Positions 35,105 to 44,801 of a DNA stretch of 64,000 bases are shown here, piece by piece (position 1 is the first letter of the stretch; each line of letters starts with the position of its first letter). This DNA is from Ignavibacteria bacterium. GTDB lineage: Bacteria > Bacteroidota > Ignavibacteria > Tepidaquicellales > Tepidaquicellaceae. The DNA lies in contig JADJAH010000011.1 of assembly GCA_016704345.1 (NCBI GenBank), positions 186,001 to 250,000 on the forward strand. The letters run 5' to 3'. A program made the translations under genes and the position numbers. The notes beneath the pieces were generated by a model. It did no database searches, was not told the origin of the DNA, and saw only the letters and a program-made list of their open reading frames with translations.

Positions 35105-36112
35105 CTATTTGACGATCATCATCTTCATCGAATCCTTCCTCCCGTTCGATTCAATGACGCACAGATAGATTCCGCTCGGCCTGCCTTGTGCGTTCCAGGT
35201 TACTTCGTATGTGCCCGAGTTCTGAAACTCCTTTACCAGCAACTCTATTTCATTTCCCAGAACATCATAAACTTTAACTGTTACAATTCCTTTAGAAGGC
35301 AAATCATACTTAATTGAAGTAGAAGGATTGAAAGGATTTGGATAATTAGCAATGAGTTTCAGCGAAGACGGAATCACAGAACTAATATTCTTTACACTTG
35401 TTGTGATCCAAAGGTTATACAATGACTGCAATGAATCAATCGGCTCCCGGCCGAAAGGCGTGTTGAGCACTTTCAGATTCAGATGCAATACTCCAAGCGT
35501 ATCACCGGGCTTGGCAACTCTGATGAAAGCTGATTTTGATGAAGTCATCCAGCTTGCGCAGCGTGTATCTGCTCCTACAACATTTGCTCCCTGCAATGCC
35601 GCCATCAGTTTGTCGGAAAGGCTTCCCTGCTGCCTGAGAAATCTTGCCTGCATCGAATCAAGAATCGGCTGTCCGCTGAGAATGTTGCCCTGAATGGCAT
35701 ACGTTGGTCCCAGAATGTGATTCTTGTAATTGAGACAATTCACTCCTGTATATCCTGCTGTTCTTCCTCCATTGAAGAGATCAACAATTCCGTATTGCCT
35801 GACCGTCGGATTGCCGCCGGCATCGCGTGCAGTCACTGAATCAATTATCTCCTGAGGCGGCAGTCTCCTGTCCATAAGCTGTCTTGCATAATTCTGATTT
35901 GCCGAAAGCCATGATGCCTGTGTATGAACCACACCCCATCCCGGATGAACATCGGTTAGAATTGTACAGTCGTTTACGCAGGATGCTCCGGCACTGCCGA
36001 CTTCCCCTGTAACAGGATCAACTGCGCAGATCGAAAATGTATCCTGGGCACGAATTGTGTTTACATTTGCAGTTAGAATTATTGCGAAAACTAAAGCGAG
36101 AAATTTTTTCAT
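35105..36112 (-). CDS. DUF1028-family protein with T9SS sorting domain
   Basis: A 335-residue exported protein from ATG 36112 (MKKFLALVFAIILTANVN signal peptide); a longer reading from 36163 would bury the signal. The body is DUF1028: DTFSICAVDPVTGEVGSAGA, then HTQASWLSANQNYARQLMD, GYTGVNCLNYKNH and ILDSMQARFL. DUF1028 proteins are Ntn-hydrolase-like and uncharacterised. C-terminal T9SS domain is slightly divergent (IANYPNPFNPSTSIKYDL to MMIVK). Confidence 0.9.
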   Translation of the reverse strand: MKKFLALVFAIILTANVNTIRAQDTFSICAVDPVTGEVGSAGASCVNDCTILTDVHPGWGVVHTQASWLSANQNYARQLMDRRLPPQEIIDSVTARDAGGNPTVRQYGIVDLFNGGRTAGYTGVNCLNYKNHILGPTYAIQGNILSGQPILDSMQARFLRQQGSLSDKLMAALQGANVVGADTRCASWMTSSKSAFIRVAKPGDTLGVLHLNLKVLNTPFGREPIDSLQSLYNLWITTSVKNISSVIPSSLKLIANYPNPFNPSTSIKYDLPSKGIVTVKVYDVLGNEIELLVKEFQNSGTYEVTWNAQGRPSGIYLCVIESNGRKDSMKMMIVK

Positions 36113-36376
36113 CGGTGAGTATTTATGTTTATTTAAAGGACAAATTTTTAATCTCATTGCCAAGCTTTCTCAGCCTGCCCCCGAATGATTTTATCGGGGG
36201 TTCAAAAGAAAGCGGAAATGATTTTATTCTCTGCAAGTGGTTCGGATTAATTGCATTTTAGGTAAATCGTTTTGGACGGATGTGTCCAGTCACTGAACAC
36301 GAATGCCAAATTCATATTTATTTTCGGACAAATTAAGAGTATTTTGCCTTAAATAAAAATCACCTTTATCTGCTGA

Positions 36377-37639
36377 ATGATATTAATTCTTTCTATCTCA
36401 ATTCTCTTCAATTCGCTGATTCATTTGTTCAGTTCAGAAGAAATTCATCTCAATACAAATTATCCTCAAGAGAACAAACGGCCATTCGTTTCAGGGAGAG
36501 TTATTGATGAAAGAAATTTTCCCGTACCTTATGCTAAGGTATTCATCAACAGCGCAGAAATCCAGACAGATGTAATGGGCAGATTCACGGTAATGAATGT
36601 TGAATTTCCATATGACGTAATTGTTGCCGAGAGAAACACTTCAACTGCTGTCATGTACTGGGGCCTTTCAGTAACAGACCCGGATCTGGTTCTCTTCGGA
36701 GAACCGGATAAAAGAAATTATAACAGTGCATCGATAAAAGTCATGTTCCCGCCGCTTGCTGATACATCCGAATGCTTTGTGAGTTTCGCAAGCCGTGAAA
36801 TGATTCATTGTGAAACAATGACCGCAGGAAGCGGAAAGGATTATGTCTTTCTTACTGTTGATTTTCCGGCTTCAATGACAAATATCAGAGGCGATGTTAT
36901 AATGATGAGAAAGAATCCTTCCGGATATGAATTGTTCAGGAGAAAATCAGTTTCAATCAGCAGAAATACAACAAGAAATGAAGTTGTTCTTCCGGCAAAA
37001 CCCGAATCCAGAACTTCCGTTAAGCCATCAAAGATCTACAGCAGTTTGAAGGATTATTACCAAAGCAAGATAGAAGTATCACTTGACCTGACCGATTACT
37101 CAAAGAATTCTCAGTTGACCATATATGAAGCTGACGGCAAGAAGCAAATGACTATTGCAGATCTTCCCGCAAAACTTCCTGCATCTACCCGGCTTAAGAT
37201 AAACGGGTTTGCCGAAACAAGATCGGGAAGCAAGTTCGTTTCACATTACTTTTCATCGCCCGGTCAGAACTTCAAAGTATCAGATGAATTTCTTCCCGAG
37301 CTTATAGTACCTTCCGATGGCTACATTGGAGTTGACGGCAGAACTGAATTTCGATATACGGTTGGATCTGGAGCCGGAGTCTATGTATTAGAATTCAGAA
37401 GCAGAAATCCGGAGATGAAGTATTATGTTGTTACGAACGAAACTGCAAGCAGGCTCTCTCTCTTGTCACGTCCGGAGTTTTCAAACACCCGGAATCTTGT
37501 GTTTTCATGGAGAGTGAGAAAGTATCTTACCTATTTTTCGGTTGATGAATTTGTTAGACCGAATGTATTTAAGAATGATCTTGGATATAAAGGAGTTCTG
37601 TATTCTACTGGCAGATCTTTCAGGACGGGCTATTTCTGA
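36377..37639 (+). CDS. Exported protein with carboxypeptidase-regulatory-like domain, unknown function
   Basis: A 420-residue protein. The hydrophobic N-terminus (MILILSISILFNSLIHLF) serves as signal. Residues about 38-75 match a carboxypeptidase regulatory-like beta-sandwich: VSGRVIDERNFPVPYAKVFI, then TDVMGRFTVMNV. The rest is beta-rich without a recognised family. No T9SS domain. Its last 20 nt overlap the 3' end of era on the opposite strand (37620-37639). Confidence 0.75.
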   Translation: MILILSISILFNSLIHLFSSEEIHLNTNYPQENKRPFVSGRVIDERNFPVPYAKVFINSAEIQTDVMGRFTVMNVEFPYDVIVAERNTSTAVMYWGLSVTDPDLVLFGEPDKRNYNSASIKVMFPPLADTSECFVSFASREMIHCETMTAGSGKDYVFLTVDFPASMTNIRGDVIMMRKNPSGYELFRRKSVSISRNTTRNEVVLPAKPESRTSVKPSKIYSSLKDYYQSKIEVSLDLTDYSKNSQLTIYEADGKKQMTIADLPAKLPASTRLKINGFAETRSGSKFVSHYFSSPGQNFKVSDEFLPELIVPSDGYIGVDGRTEFRYTVGSGAGVYVLEFRSRNPEMKYYVVTNETASRLSLLSRPEFSNTRNLVFSWRVRKYLTYFSVDEFVRPNVFKNDLGYKGVLYSTGRSFRTGYF

Positions 37640-38555
37640 TCATGCTGTCCTTGACAAAGTTCTTGTTGTTTCTCCATCCTTTCCTGACTTTCACAAACAA
37701 TTCCAGAAATACTTTTTTTCCGAGGAAGTGCTCAAGGCTTTTTCTTGCATAGGCTCCGGTCTTCTTCAGGCTCTCGCCGCCTTTGCCGATGATGACTGCT
37801 TTCTGTGATTCGCGTTCAACAATAATCTCTGCATTGATGTAAACCAGTTTGTCGCTTCTTTCGGCAAACTCCTGTATGCTGACCATCACGCTGTACGGGA
37901 TCTCATCATGATAAAGGGAAAGAATTTTCTCGCGCAGAATCTCGGCTGCAAAGAACTTCTCCGGCTTGTCGGTGAGCGTCTCTTCATCGTAGAAGAAATG
38001 TCCTTCCGGCAGAAATTTTACGATCACTTCCTTCAGTCGGTCAATGTTCTCTTTTTTAAGAGCAGACACAGGAACAATTTCATCAAAGCCGAATGCTTCA
38101 AAAAGCCTTGCACTAAGAGGCATGAGAACATCTCTGCCGGCAATGTCTGCTTTGTTCAAAGCGAGGATCTTCTTCTTATCCCCGAAATTTTTTTCGTATG
38201 CCTCGTAAACATATTTGACATCTTCGAACGGGTTCCTGACTGCGGCATCAACTATCATTAGCAGTATGTCTGCTTCATCAAATGATGATGCAATTTCAGA
38301 AAGCATGAACTTGTGCAGTTCATACTTCGGCGACAGAACTCCGGGCGTATCTATAAAAACTATCTGGAAATTATCTTCGGTCAGAATTCCTGAGATCCTG
38401 TTCCTGGTGGTTTGAACTTTTCTGTTAACTATGGAGAGGTTGAAGTTCAACAGTGCGTTCATCAGCGTTGATTTGCCGGCATTCGGTTTGCCGAATACTA
38501 TGACGAATCCTGCTTTTGTTGTCACTCCAATATTCTGATCTGTGCTTCCGTCCAT
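37620..38555 (-). CDS. era: GTPase Era
   Basis: A 311-residue GTPase needed for 16S rRNA maturation and 30S assembly. G1 is GKPNAGKST at 22-30, the G2 region includes QTTRNRISG, G3 is DTPG, and G4 is NKAD. The C-terminal KH domain has the VIIGKGGESLKK loop and ends in LFVKVRKGWRNN, typical of Era. Its start lies within the end of the upstream lipoprotein gene (34-nt overlap), suggesting coupling. Confidence 0.96.
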   Translation of the reverse strand: MDGSTDQNIGVTTKAGFVIVFGKPNAGKSTLMNALLNFNLSIVNRKVQTTRNRISGILTEDNFQIVFIDTPGVLSPKYELHKFMLSEIASSFDEADILLMIVDAAVRNPFEDVKYVYEAYEKNFGDKKKILALNKADIAGRDVLMPLSARLFEAFGFDEIVPVSALKKENIDRLKEVIVKFLPEGHFFYDEETLTDKPEKFFAAEILREKILSLYHDEIPYSVMVSIQEFAERSDKLVYINAEIIVERESQKAVIIGKGGESLKKTGAYARKSLEHFLGKKVFLELFVKVRKGWRNNKNFVKDSMIRNSPS

Positions 38556-38968
38556 AGGATCATCTGCGGTTTGTTTTTATAACTTGTGATCTTTCCTGTC
38601 ACCTCTACTTGCCTCCCACTGTACTTCTTCAACTCACCGAAACTCCCGGCGCTTCCTGCAAAAATTGTGCATGTAAAAACGTTTCGCGGAAATTTTTTCC
38701 CGAAGTTCAGGTAGCTCACCTTCTCACTTTCAAATACATCTGCAACATAGCCCCTTACTGTAAGCGAATCTCCAACATGCTTTGATGCGTCATTACAACT
38801 TATGGCATCTGCATTTGCTGTGCTGCTTGTTTCATTACTCTTAATTACATTTGGATTCGCCTTTTCCGTTTCAGCATTTTTGATATTAATCTCATCTTGC
38901 TTATTCTTTGTGCAAGAGCTGATCAATGCAACCAAAATCAACATTCTCAACATCTTCATCGTGTTCAT
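38522..38968 (-). CDS. Lipoprotein with OB-fold-like domain
   Basis: A 148-residue protein. Type II signal with lipobox LISSC places the lipidated Cys at about residue 19. A Ser/Asn-rich linker leads to a domain of about 95 residues: SKHVGDSLTVRGYVADVFES, YLNFGKKFPRNVFTCTIF (core LNFGKKFPRN) and SGRQVEVTGKITSYKNKPQMIL. This matches the OB-fold found in exported nucleic-acid-binding or nuclease-related proteins. Probably attached to a membrane; role unknown. Overlaps the start of era. Confidence 0.75.
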   Translation of the reverse strand: MNTMKMLRMLILVALISSCTKNKQDEINIKNAETEKANPNVIKSNETSSTANADAISCNDASKHVGDSLTVRGYVADVFESEKVSYLNFGKKFPRNVFTCTIFAGSAGSFGELKKYSGRQVEVTGKITSYKNKPQMILWTEAQIRILE

Positions 38969-39133
38969 TGCTCATCCTTAAATTTCATAATTGTCATTGG
39001 TACAAATCATCTTTACACATTCTCATTCAAAAAATCTGAAAGCGGTCTTACTGAAAATCTTGCAAATCATTTTGGATAATTTCAGTCACTTCTCCGACTT
39101 TGCGTCTTTGATTATTTGCATGATGAGACTCTG

Positions 39134-39334
39134 TTAATCCGTTTCACCTTCACAACAACTTACCACAACATTTTTGCAGATCGGACATTGGTAATGCCCA
39201 TGCACCCAGATAAGCTCAACTTCATTTCCGCAGTTCGGGCAAAACACGCTTCTCTCCGGTTGCTCTTTTAGCTCACGCTTTCCGGCAATCTGCTTTTGTT
39301 CTTTATTCCTATTGCTATTACTTTCCTCCGGCAT
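39134..39334 (-). CDS. Small zinc-ribbon protein
   Basis: A 66-residue protein with a charged N-terminal half and a C-terminal zinc ribbon: FCPNCGNEVELIW, then YQCPICKNVVVSCC. Two CxxC pairs would bind one zinc. It starts 17 nt inside the end of the upstream TPR gene, so the two are probably co-transcribed. Function unknown. Confidence 0.75.
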   Translation of the reverse strand: MPEESNSNRNKEQKQIAGKRELKEQPERSVFCPNCGNEVELIWVHGHYQCPICKNVVVSCCEGETD

Positions 39335-40052
39335 TACTTCTCGAGAATTCTAATATGTTCTTGAAATCATTCTCCAGTGCCGGATTTAATTGAAGCGCCT
39401 GTTCGAGATCAGCAGCAGCTTCTGCATACTTGCCATCCTGGTAAAAAGCCAAACCCCTTGCAACATAAGCTCCGGGACGGTCAGTGACGTTCTCAATATA
39501 AAAATTGAAATCAATAAGCGCCGGTTCAACCGTGCCAATGAGCAATTTAACTACACCTCTCTGATAATACGCTTCGAGTAATGCGGGATTAATAGTTATG
39601 GCTCTGTCTAAATCAGCCACTGCTTGCGAGTATTGCTTTTTTATTTTGCCAACCATTGCCCTGTTAAGATAAGCGGGTGCAAACTCAGGATTTGAATTAA
39701 TGGCGTTTGTAAAATCATTTGTTGCTTCCGTTAACATGTTCTGAGCCATGTGGATCAGTCCGCTAAGATCAAGCGCTTCTGTAAACTGCGGAGCTGTTGC
39801 AAGCGAAGTGGTCAGGTCTGCCATTGCATTGTTGAAATCTTTCAGATTGTAATAACCCAATGCGCGATAGTATCTTGCCGATGCGTTGCCCGGATCCGAA
39901 TCGAGGTAAAGTGAAAGCAGGTCTATCCCTTCCTGAAAATTTCCTCCGTTAACATAAGCCGTACCCTGTTGAAGTTGTGCTTCGGGATTTGTCTGAGCGA
40001 ATGCTTCATTCAAGCAAAACAGACTGACTATAAAAATAAAATATTTTCTCAT
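39318..40052 (-). CDS. Exported TPR protein
   Basis: A 244-residue protein from ATG 40052 (MRKYFIFIVSLFCLNEAFAQ signal peptide). About six TPR units follow, for example ARYYRALGYYNLKDFNNAMA, APAYLNRAMVGKIKKQYSQA and ALLEAYYQRGVVKL. TPR proteins in the periplasm usually act as protein-binding scaffolds; no partner is evident. The 3' end overlaps the zinc-ribbon gene. Confidence 0.87.
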   Translation of the reverse strand: MRKYFIFIVSLFCLNEAFAQTNPEAQLQQGTAYVNGGNFQEGIDLLSLYLDSDPGNASARYYRALGYYNLKDFNNAMADLTTSLATAPQFTEALDLSGLIHMAQNMLTEATNDFTNAINSNPEFAPAYLNRAMVGKIKKQYSQAVADLDRAITINPALLEAYYQRGVVKLLIGTVEPALIDFNFYIENVTDRPGAYVARGLAFYQDGKYAEAAADLEQALQLNPALENDFKNILEFSRSNAGGK

Positions 40053-40177
40053 CTCAAAAAGTAAGGGCTTGCCGCTTAGCGCATGCAAGCCCGATAAATT
40101 AGTTCATTACAAGTTAAGTTTAAAGACTCACTTAAAGTTCCGGCAAATGTTTATGGAAATTCCGGATCAATAGTTGT

Positions 40178-41683
40178 CTATCTGTGCCCGCTGAAGCTTT
40201 GGCCTGAGTAATCAATATAAACAGCTTTCCATTCGGAATAGAAATCATAAACTGTCCAGCCGCCTTCTCGATGTCCGTTACCTGTCTGCTTTACACCGCC
40301 GAACGGCATGTGTGCTTCCGCTCCGATCGTTGCTCCGTTGATGTAAGTGATTCCGGCTTTAATGTCTCTTATTGCCCTGCATGCATCGTTCACATTCTTT
40401 GTGAATACGCTTGATGACAAACCGTACTTCGTGCCGTTGAGAATGTTTATTCCGTCTTCGAAGTCCTCGCACTTGATCACAGAAAGCACGGGTCCGAATA
40501 TTTCTTCCTGCTCGATCCTCATGCCGGGTTTTACGTCTGCAAATATTGTCGGCTTGTAGAACCAACCCTTTGCAAGATCACCTTCGGTTGCAAAATCACC
40601 GCCGGATACAAGAGTTGCTTTGTCTTCATTCTTTCCGATCAGGACATAATCATTAACAGATGCCCTTTGTGATTCACTCACGCACGGACCAACATCCACT
40701 TTGTTTTCGTTACCGTATCCAAGTCTCAGCTTATTTGTTCTGTCAATCAGCTTCGCAAGAAATTCATCATGAATATCTTTGTGAAGAATGAGTCTTGACG
40801 TTGCGGTACATCTCTGCCCTGTAGTTCCGAATGCTCCCCACAGAACTGCTTCAAGCGCGAGCTCCTGATCTGCATCGTTCATTACTATCTGTGCATTCTT
40901 GCCGCCAAGCTCGAGCGAAACTCTTTTCAACGATCCTCCTGCTACTTCATTAATTCTCTTGCCGACATCAGTTGAACCTGTAAATGAGATAAGATCAACA
41001 TCGGGATGTGAGATCATTGCTTCACCAACGATCCTTCCCTTTCCGTGAACAATATTTATCACGCCCGGGATATAATCCTTTCCGAGAACTTCTCTCATTG
41101 CAGAGTCAACTATCTCTACAAGTGTTGCGGCAGTCTTAGGCGTGATCTCTGCCGGTTTGAAGACGCATGTGTTTCCGCAAACAAGAGCCGGGAAAAGTTT
41201 CCATGTTGGAATTGCCATAGGAAAATTCCACGGAGTTATGAAACCTCCGACTCCGATCGGCACTCTGAAGCTGAGGTTTAATTTGTCGGGCAGCTCGCTC
41301 GGCGCATTGTGTCCGAATAATCGTCTTCCTTCTGAAGCAGCATAGTATGCAGTATCAATTCCTTCCTGCGTATCGCCCTTTGTTTCCGCAAGCACCTTTC
41401 CCATTTCACGCGTCATTTCAAATGCTATCTCATCTTTTCGCTCGGTCATCTTGTCGCCAACCACCTTTAAAATATCGCCTCTCTTTGGCGCCGGCACGAG
41501 CCGCCACTTTTCGAATGCCTTCTTTGCCGCGGCTACAGCTTCGTTGACATCATCTGCATTTGATGACGGGAATATTCCTATCAGATCTTCATTCCATTTA
41601 GCCGGATTTCTGTTTTCAAAAGTATTACCGCTCTTTGAATCCTTCCATTCTCCGTTTATAAGGTTCTTGAACTTTTCAGCCAT
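40178..41683 (-). CDS. Aldehyde dehydrogenase family protein
   Basis: A 501-residue NAD(P)-dependent aldehyde dehydrogenase. Motifs: PWNFPMAIPTWKLFPAL, the nucleotide-binding turn FTGSTDVGKRI, catalytic Glu in VSLELGGKNAQIV and catalytic Cys in GTTGQRCTATSRL. The C-terminus has PFGGVKQTGNGHREGG. It is most like the broad-specificity or semialdehyde (ALDH7-like) group, but the substrate is not certain. Single gene, oppositely oriented to the next T9SS gene. Confidence 0.93.
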   Translation of the reverse strand: MAEKFKNLINGEWKDSKSGNTFENRNPAKWNEDLIGIFPSSNADDVNEAVAAAKKAFEKWRLVPAPKRGDILKVVGDKMTERKDEIAFEMTREMGKVLAETKGDTQEGIDTAYYAASEGRRLFGHNAPSELPDKLNLSFRVPIGVGGFITPWNFPMAIPTWKLFPALVCGNTCVFKPAEITPKTAATLVEIVDSAMREVLGKDYIPGVINIVHGKGRIVGEAMISHPDVDLISFTGSTDVGKRINEVAGGSLKRVSLELGGKNAQIVMNDADQELALEAVLWGAFGTTGQRCTATSRLILHKDIHDEFLAKLIDRTNKLRLGYGNENKVDVGPCVSESQRASVNDYVLIGKNEDKATLVSGGDFATEGDLAKGWFYKPTIFADVKPGMRIEQEEIFGPVLSVIKCEDFEDGINILNGTKYGLSSSVFTKNVNDACRAIRDIKAGITYINGATIGAEAHMPFGGVKQTGNGHREGGWTVYDFYSEWKAVYIDYSGQSFSGHR

Positions 41684-42021
41684 TACTGGATTCTCTCCTG
41701 TTTATTTTATTTGAGTTCAAAATACCTAATAGGGATGTTTATTGAAATGGAGTAAAAAATTTGAATTCAGAAGTTGCAACTGAGCCCTCCAAATGACGAT
41801 AAATAGCTGTTAGCGATTCTTCTCCTTGCACAGCATCAGGAGTGATTGTTAAATCAGTGTTCGCAGAGAAGGGGCAAAGTTCGCTGAGCTTGCTACCGGC
41901 AATTAGGTTGAATGGTCACATGTTAAATGAGTCCGTGAATACAAAAGTGATTACTCAAATCTTATCTTGTTTATGATTCATCCCGAAACTAAGTTAATAC
42001 AAACGAAGGAGTTTGAAGATT
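41684..42021. other. Divergent intergenic region, 338 nt
   Basis: AT-rich spacer between the minus-strand aldehyde dehydrogenase gene and the plus-strand T9SS protein gene. Should contain both promoters. GAAGGAG before 42022 is a likely ribosome-binding site. No ORF, repeat or hairpin stands out. Confidence 0.5.
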
Positions 42022-43194
42022 ATGAAGAAAATTACTCTTATAGCAATTGTGGTATTCTCGTTCACGACAGTTCTATATTCACAAACTCCGGATTATCAGC
42101 TTGTCGCAAAAAATTTTGGACCTCTCGAACTGATTGGGAATTATATAAGCTTCGATATCTATCTTGTTCATACTGATACAACAAGTTTTGAGTATGCGGC
42201 AGGTGAATATTACCTGAACTTTCAAACAGCTGTTGCCAATGGAGGAGTGCTTTCATATTTGATAGACGATGATGGCTCTATAAATCTGCCTCCAAACCTG
42301 CGCCCGCGAAACCCGAGGATTCTTGATAACAACGATGGAACTTCCCGATTGATGTTGTCAATGAATGTGCTACCCGGATCCGGAAACGGTTACGTCATTC
42401 CCCAAAATCCTGTCGGTGTTAAGTTGATGAGAATGTTACTTTTCACCTCCGCCCCGCAGGGCATGTTAATCAGAATTGATTTTCCTGATATCCATATGGT
42501 TGATTTGAGATTGTCGTGGAGGGAGAGTCCAAGCACACCTTCAACAAACATTCTCTCATATATTGGCGGCTCAGCCGTTAACGTTACAAATCCTTCTCGC
42601 CATTCAATTGATTCATCCGGATTGCGGGTTTATCCTGTAGAGTTGACAAGCTTTTCACATTCGGTGACAGACAATACAGTTTTACTTGAATGGGCAACGG
42701 CAAGTGAGATAAACAATTCCGGATTTGAAGTTCTGAAAAAACAATCCGGTTTGGAGTATTGGAGCAAGATCGGATTTGTAAAAGGCAACGGTACTACAAG
42801 TGAACCAAACAGCTATCTTTTCAAAGACAAGCTGAATACGGGAAGATATAATTACAGATTGAAGCAGCTGGATTACAACGGTAATTTTGAATACTTTGAT
42901 TTGAACAACGAAGTAGTAGTGGGGATGCCTTCAAAATTTGGGATGTCACAAAACTATCCGAATCCATTCAACCCTGTTACAAAGATCACTTACGAAATCC
43001 CGGCAAGCGCGGATGTGAAATTGTTCATATACGATAATGCAGGTCGCGAAGTCATTATTCTTGTAAGCAGATTTCAGGAAGCTGGTTACTACACAGTTGA
43101 TTTCAATGGATCAAATCTTTCAAGTGGAGTCTTTTACTGCAAACTTGAATCAGGGACATTCAGTGCAATAAGGAAATTAGTGCTGTTGAAGTAA
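42022..43194 (+). CDS. Exported protein with T9SS sorting domain
   Basis: About 390 residues from ATG 42022 (signal peptide MKKITLIAIVVFSFTTVLYS). The N-terminal part is a cohesin-like beta-sandwich candidate (SFDIYLVHTDTTSFEYA). The middle carries the common Bacteroidota module PVELTSFSHSVTDNTVLLEW, ATASEINNSGFEVLKKQ and YNYRLKQLDYNGNFEYF. C-terminal T9SS domain: SQNYPNPFNPVTKITYEI to KLVLLK. Likely secreted or surface-attached; role unknown. Confidence 0.85.
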   Translation: MKKITLIAIVVFSFTTVLYSQTPDYQLVAKNFGPLELIGNYISFDIYLVHTDTTSFEYAAGEYYLNFQTAVANGGVLSYLIDDDGSINLPPNLRPRNPRILDNNDGTSRLMLSMNVLPGSGNGYVIPQNPVGVKLMRMLLFTSAPQGMLIRIDFPDIHMVDLRLSWRESPSTPSTNILSYIGGSAVNVTNPSRHSIDSSGLRVYPVELTSFSHSVTDNTVLLEWATASEINNSGFEVLKKQSGLEYWSKIGFVKGNGTTSEPNSYLFKDKLNTGRYNYRLKQLDYNGNFEYFDLNNEVVVGMPSKFGMSQNYPNPFNPVTKITYEIPASADVKLFIYDNAGREVIILVSRFQEAGYYTVDFNGSNLSSGVFYCKLESGTFSAIRKLVLLK

Positions 43195-43199
43195 AAGCC

Positions 43200-43580
43200 C
43201 TACTCCGATCCCAAAACAGTAAACTCAATGCTGTGAATGACAACTTCCACTTCCTGGCCATCCGAAGGATAGCGGCCTCTGTCAAGCCATAGATTGATAT
43301 TCAAGTGCGTGCCGCTTTCGGGAGCAGGAATGACAATTGGCTTTGAGTTACATTCTTCTTTGCTCTTAGGCGGATTGTTATTTCCGAATGACCAGCCGGC
43401 AATCAGATCAGCCGGCGCGGGCGGGTTAACATGATTCTTATAACTCGAAAAACTCACAAGCGTTGGGGTCCAGTTGATGAAGTGCAGTGTCTTATTTCCT
43501 GTGTAAGTCATTTCGCCGTTGTTCGGTGTTCCCAAAAGTTTGCAATTCCCGAAAAGATTCTCTAATAAAGGCCCCCGCAA
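43200..43580 (-). CDS. Hypothetical protein, possibly a fragment
   Basis: A 126-codon frame starting at TTG 43580, just after an in-frame stop, with no signal peptide or familiar motif. Readable features are TPNNGEMTYTGNKTLHFINW, SFGNNNPPKSKEEC and HLNINLWLDRGRYPSDGQEVE. The composition looks like a real protein (few rare residues, folded-domain look), but the weak start suggests that its 5' end is lost or that it starts at a later codon. It ends 6 nt from the convergent T9SS gene. Confidence 0.45.
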   Translation of the reverse strand: MRGPLLENLFGNCKLLGTPNNGEMTYTGNKTLHFINWTPTLVSFSSYKNHVNPPAPADLIAGWSFGNNNPPKSKEECNSKPIVIPAPESGTHLNINLWLDRGRYPSDGQEVEVVIHSIEFTVLGSE

Positions 43581-43900
43581 ACTTTTGGGTCACCAACAAC
43601 TTACATATACCAGTCATATTCATCTTTTCCTATTAACAAAGCTCTTTCATTTCGGAAGCAAGCGGAAATCAGAGCCGCTGAATTCAAGATTATATCGGAC
43701 ATTCACTTACAAACCTCAGTAGAACTCCGTGATTCCTCAGTGGAAGTCTGCAAAAAAATGCGATCCGTTAGAATGGCAGAACAACATCACCAAAACAGAA
43801 TTGATATACAGAAATACGTGTACCAAGTGATTAACCAGTGACCCTTATTAGTAAATTGAATTAAAGAATTTAATTTCAAAGATTGCAATAAATCAAAGAC
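43581..43900. other. Intergenic region, 320 nt
   Basis: Between the hypothetical minus-strand gene and the DUF2007 gene. Contains CTCCGTGATTCCTCAGTGGA at 43727-43746, a short relative of the inverted-repeat filler at 23380-23573. Nothing else recognised. Confidence 0.5.
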
Positions 43901-44170
43901 ATGAAAAAAGAAGAACACGAAAAACTCGATCATGAAAGATTAGTGCCGATATTCGAAACCGGCCATGACGGGGTGATAGCAATTGTGAAGTCGATGCTTG
44001 ACCAAGCTCAGATAAAATACATGGTTGAAGGTGAAGGCGTGCAGGATCTGTTCGGAGTAGGCGTCATTGGCACCGGTTTCAATCCAATTACAGGACCCGT
44101 TGTTTTCAAAGTCATGCCTGAGGATGTCAATTACGCAAAAGAACTTCTGAAAGATGTGAAGGAAGATTGA
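43901..44170 (+). CDS. DUF2007 domain protein
   Basis: An 89-residue protein with the DUF2007 pattern: LVPIFETGHDGVIAIVKSML, IKYMVEGEGVQDLFG and VVFKVMPEDVNYAKELLKD. DUF2007 proteins resemble the PII/ACT-like ferredoxin fold and are proposed signal-transducing proteins; the function is unproved. Cytoplasmic. Followed by the DUF4199 and LOG genes on the same strand. Confidence 0.85.
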   Translation: MKKEEHEKLDHERLVPIFETGHDGVIAIVKSMLDQAQIKYMVEGEGVQDLFGVGVIGTGFNPITGPVVFKVMPEDVNYAKELLKDVKED

Positions 44171-44279
44171 GCTGAAAATTATCCGTTCAATTCAATCTGA
44201 TATGCGAATTCAGATAAGCTAACCGCCATTACTACAGTTTAGCTTTAATATATGCTTAAGTTTCATTCCTAATGATCCA

Positions 44280-44801
44280 ATGATCGAATTCAAATACGGA
44301 CTCTTTGCAGCATTCATCATATTTGTTATGATGATCATCGAGTACACTTTGATTGTACCTGCTGTACAGAAAGCGGGTTACTACATCGGGATAATTGCCA
44401 GCGTAATTCCTTTGCTTGTGATCTATCCTGCAATAAAGGAAAGACGCGATAAGACTAATTTTGGTTACATAACTTTCAGAGAAGGATTCAGAACCGGAAT
44501 TGTAATTACGTTCATGATCGCTGTAATGATAGTGATTGCAACTTATGTATATTTTGAATTCATCAACAAAGGAGTTGCTGTTCGCATTGCTGATGAGGCA
44601 GGACAAAATCTGCTTGCCGCCGGCAGCAGCAGCGAATCAGCAAGCTCAACAGTAACATTCATCAAAGAGAATTATAGTCTCCAAAGCCAGATCATTACCA
44701 GACTGTTGCTCATAATGATTGCGGGAACAGTAACATCAATCATTACTGCATCAATGCTTAAGAAGACAAAACGAAAGAAACCATTAATCCCCGATCAATG
44801 A
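44280..44801 (+). CDS. DUF4199 family membrane protein
   Basis: A 173-residue protein with four predicted membrane helices: AAFIIFVMMIIEYTLIV, IIASVIPLLVIYPAI, GIVITFMIAVMIVIATYVY and LLLIMIAGTVTSIITASML. The motif GYITFREGFRTG between helices two and three is typical for DUF4199. Function unknown. Its stop overlaps the ATG of the LOG gene (ATGA at 44798-44801). Confidence 0.85.
   Translation: MIEFKYGLFAAFIIFVMMIIEYTLIVPAVQKAGYYIGIIASVIPLLVIYPAIKERRDKTNFGYITFREGFRTGIVITFMIAVMIVIATYVYFEFINKGVAVRIADEAGQNLLAAGSSSESASSTVTFIKENYSLQSQIITRLLLIMIAGTVTSIITASMLKKTKRKKPLIPDQ

Noticed and set aside
40178..41683. 2-aminomuconate semialdehyde dehydrogenase completing the haaO-ACMSD route
   Set aside because: It is an aldehyde dehydrogenase, but it is 14 kb away on the other strand and its active-site context (GQRCTATSRL) is not the aminomuconate type as I know it.
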